Origin: Edolisoma coerulescens
Taxonomy: Eukaryota; Chordata; Aves; Passeriformes; Campephagidae
DNA length: 64,000 nt
Direction of reading: 5' to 3'
Assembly: GCA_013397115.1 (NCBI GenBank)
Contig: VWZW01001213.1
Coordinates: forward strand, 186,001 to 250,000
Shown: in pieces, positions 62,870-64,000 of the stretch
Layout of the letters: each line of letters starts with the position of its first letter
Numbering within the stretch: position 1 is the first letter of the stretch
Translations under genes and position numbers: made by a program
The notes under the pieces: generated by a model
What the model saw: only the letters and a program-made list of their open reading frames with translations
Databases searched by the model: none
Told to the model about the DNA's origin: nothing

Positions 62870-63510
62870 GTGCTGCTCTCACAGCACCAGAGAGTCACCA
62901 CACAAGTCCTCCTGAAGCTGCACTCTGCTCCTCGCCCGGCTTTGGGCCAGTTCCCCTCACCAGAAGGGAAGCACATCCACGGCTGCCTCGTGAATCGCGA
63001 GTTCCCACAGCCTCCCCTGCAGCCGTGCCCTCAGTTCCCCATTGGTTGTCTGTAATCCCTCCCCTGTTCCATCCTCACTGGCTGTTTCCCTGTTGATCCC
63101 TCCCATGTTCCCTTTCTCTATTGGATTGTACCCCTCACCCCGCCTCCCTATGTCCCAGTATAAAAATGCCTGTAACTCCTGGTTCCTCATCTTGCTGCTT
63201 CTGCATTTTCGGGAGGTTAAATTCTCTGTAACCCAAGCAGATTGCTTCTCTTCACCTTTACCTCTGCTCGCGCGTCTCCCACCGGCCTGGGGGAAGCCCC
63301 TTCGAGTAGGGAAGCTGCGTTCTCAACCCCTTTTGTGTGTGTTCCTGCTGTGGCCAGGGCGTAGCAGGCGGACCCCAGGGCTCCCTTCATCCAGGCTCGC
63401 GTGCCCCTCCCAAGCAGCCGGCCTGGCAGAGCTGCTGACGGCATCCTGATAACGTGGCCGCACAGCCACAATCCATTTTAGCAGACTCTGATATATAGTT
63501 AAACAACACA
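62870..63510 (+). mobile_element. LTR-like promoter block (candidate solo LTR)
   Basis: This GC-rich block has the layout of a retroviral LTR. Three CCAAT-type boxes in reverse (ATTGG at 63041, ACTGG at 63077, ATTGG at 63120) lie in loosely repeated pyrimidine-rich units. They are followed by a TATA box at 63159-63166, then a GTTAAATT possible polyadenylation variant near 63216, then a CpG-containing U5-like part to about 63470. I could not find exact TG...CA ends or a target duplication, so both limits are estimates. A host gene promoter is the main alternative. No coding remnant is attached. Confidence 0.5.
63041..63166 (+). promoter_or_regulatory. CCAAT and TATA promoter elements
   Basis: Reverse CCAAT boxes at 63041, 63077 (ACTGG variant) and 63120 and a TATA box reading AGTATAAAAATG at 63157-63168 are spaced as in a polymerase II core promoter. 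Transcription would be expected to start near 63185-63195 on the plus strand. Confidence 0.5.
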
Positions 63511-64000
63511 TTGCTACTTTCTAGTGCTTCTGCTGTAGGAGGTGTTTACTTCATACAAAGGCAAGGCTTACCAGGAATACTTGATTGAATAGAAAGAACC
63601 AGTTGGATCCCAGATAAGCTTAGAAGAAGGTACAGATTACCTCTTTCAGGTACCACTGTGGAAAGAAGCCTCACATCTTCAGTGGCAAGACTTCCTACAA
63701 ATCTCTCACATTTTTTTTTAAACTGCAGTTCTTTCTATATCTTTGCAAATATTTGGCTTTTTCTGTGCAGTTAACACTTGGCTGTTGCTGACAGATGTTA
63801 TCAATTTCTGTTTGAAATACAAGAAATGAACCATCATAATTTTGTATGCATTTGGGAAAAAAAATACTTCTCCAGGAAAAAAACCAAAACCCCAGATTTG
63901 AAAATTTTACCAAACTAGAAAGGAATTCATAGCCAGATTCATGACCAGATCCTGTGAAATCTGATTCTGCAAGTCACAGCCTGAAGTGAGAGCCAATATT
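63511..64000. other. AT-rich DNA, no gene recognised
   Basis: Nothing could be supported here. The only notable minus-strand open frame (63695-63913, 72 codons) is low-complexity and unremarkable. A T-run lies at about 63711-63719. Confidence 0.5.

Noticed and set aside
1..64000. CRISPR arrays, tRNA or rRNA genes, bacterial operons
   Set aside because: No regularly spaced identical repeats, no cloverleaf-type sequences and no ribosomal sequence were seen. The window is vertebrate in character.

Overview
The window looks like non-coding vertebrate DNA, most likely from a bird. The evidence is the recurring 3' ends of CR1 LINEs, which carry a terminal ATTCTRTG-type octamer repeat, at about 617-972, 14488-14652, 15257-15305, 27470-28745 and 59210-59495. 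LTR elements of avian type are also present. CpG is scarce, base composition is AT-rich, and there are no bacterial-style operons. I cannot name the species or the locus.

No protein-coding gene could be recognised on either strand. The longest open frame (251 codons, 51192-51947) is explained mostly by a stop-free 35-bp minisatellite. The other open frames have the length, composition and scatter expected by chance, or belong to CR1 remnants. The window is best read as intergenic or intronic DNA, possibly with cis-regulatory elements.

Layout: 1-972 is a CR1 copy broken by a short LTR-like insert with an assembly N at its left junction. About 4.7-5.0 kb and 11.0-11.3 kb hold two related GC-rich segments. 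14.5-15.3 kb has two small CR1 tails. 16.6-17.4 kb has a hexamer repeat, then the main CpG-rich patch and a good splice-donor sequence, the best promoter/first-exon candidate in the window. 21.0-21.2 kb may be an old LINE remnant. 27.5-28.7 kb is the longest CR1 copy (minus strand, defective reverse transcriptase). 33.7-33.9 kb and 62.15-62.43 kb are old, diverged CR1 pieces. 42.86-43.8 kb is an antisense LTR with adjoining internal sequence of an endogenous retroelement. 51.6-51.8 kb is a six-copy minisatellite. 59.2-59.5 kb is another CR1 tail. About 62.9-63.5 kb is a GC-rich, TATA- and CCAAT-bearing block that looks like an LTR promoter.

The elements do not form a pathway. They record several rounds of retrotransposon insertion into AT-rich DNA. 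I found no new biological system. The points most worth checking are the CpG-rich first-exon candidate, the nested LTR/CR1 junction, the unclassified GC-rich repeat pair, the minisatellite and the LTR-like promoter near the right end.
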